From Limisphaerales bacterium (GTDB taxonomy: Bacteria; Verrucomicrobiota; Verrucomicrobiia; Limisphaerales; UBA11358): a stretch of DNA of 5,234 nucleotides. Made by a program: the position numbers and the translations under genes. Of the stretch, positions 5,154 to 5,234 are shown piece after piece. The notes under the pieces are model-generated. The model made no database searches, was not told the DNA's origin, and saw only the letters and a program-made list of their open reading frames with translations. The stretch's first letter is position 1; each line of letters begins with the position of its first letter. The stretch is taken from positions 1 to 5,234 of the forward strand of contig DAIDJC010000221.1 in assembly GCA_027451565.1 (NCBI GenBank), in the 5' to 3' direction.

Positions 5154-5234
5154 GTGAATGCCATTGAAAATATCCTGCCAGATTTGAGGGATGCGATTGG
5201 GCCGGTGATCCTGATATCCGGGGTGGGCCTGTTG
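5154..5234 (+). CDS. DUF2721-like membrane protein, N-terminal part (cut by window edge)
   Basis: Twenty-seven codons from a GTG at 5154 to the edge read (M)NAIENILPDLRDAIGPVILI then SGVGLL. A short amphipathic start followed by a helix with a PVILISGVGLL-type motif is what the first transmembrane segment of DUF2721 proteins looks like; the conserved NRxxRVxDRxR stretch expected next lies outside the window. AAAGGGA (5139-5145) sits 9 nt before the GTG from its last G, a good ribosome binding site. Two nearby ATGs are in other frames and end at once: 5149 gives only two codons, and 5158 stops after nine. The function of DUF2721 is unknown. The family call rests on a short fragment. Confidence 0.6.
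   Translation, partial: MNAIENILPDLRDAIGPVILISGVGLL

Overview
The window holds a small signal-transduction cluster on the + strand, with a foreign-looking gene fragment at its left edge and the start of another gene at its right edge. The main body has moderate GC and mostly weak or absent Shine-Dalgarno sequences. Its protein families (a PocR-type AraC regulator, a stand-alone cyclic-nucleotide-binding-fold protein, a PAS/HisKA_3 kinase with a NarL-type regulator, and DUF2721) best fit a Gram-negative environmental bacterium. The sequences remind me most of Verrucomicrobiota. That assignment is from memory and is tentative.

Layout. 1-211 (minus strand): the middle of an enoyl-CoA hydratase/isomerase gene with very GC-rich codon use. 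It stops abruptly at a run of nine C (211-219), and beyond that the sequence changes character; I read this as a probable chimeric junction. 220-420: a non-coding leader. 421-882: a 153-residue protein with a cyclic-nucleotide-binding fold and no DNA-binding domain. 883-1094: a spacer with a strong hairpin and an inverted repeat built around a perfect 12-bp palindrome. 1095-1970: a PocR-AraC transcription factor (291 aa). 2019-3497: a sensor kinase, PAS-PAS-HisKA_3-HATPase (492 aa), whose first PAS domain carries the FixL/Dos-type haem-ligand histidine. 3494-4186: its NarL/LuxR-type response regulator (230 aa), overlapping the kinase by 4 nt (ATGA). 4187-4807: a long stretch with no convincing gene. 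4808-5053: a small two-helix membrane protein with a good ribosome binding site. 5154-end: the first 27 residues of a DUF2721-like membrane protein.

How the genes may work together. The kinase and regulator form a textbook two-component pair, and the haem-PAS signature suggests that oxygen or another diatomic gas is the input. The AraC regulator lies only 48 nt upstream on the same strand and has a sensory domain with five cysteines. The cAMP-fold protein precedes it. Together they look like a redox/oxygen-responsive regulatory island with no metabolic target gene inside the window. The families are known individually; what may be new is the combination. No mobile element, CRISPR array, rRNA or complete tRNA is visible.
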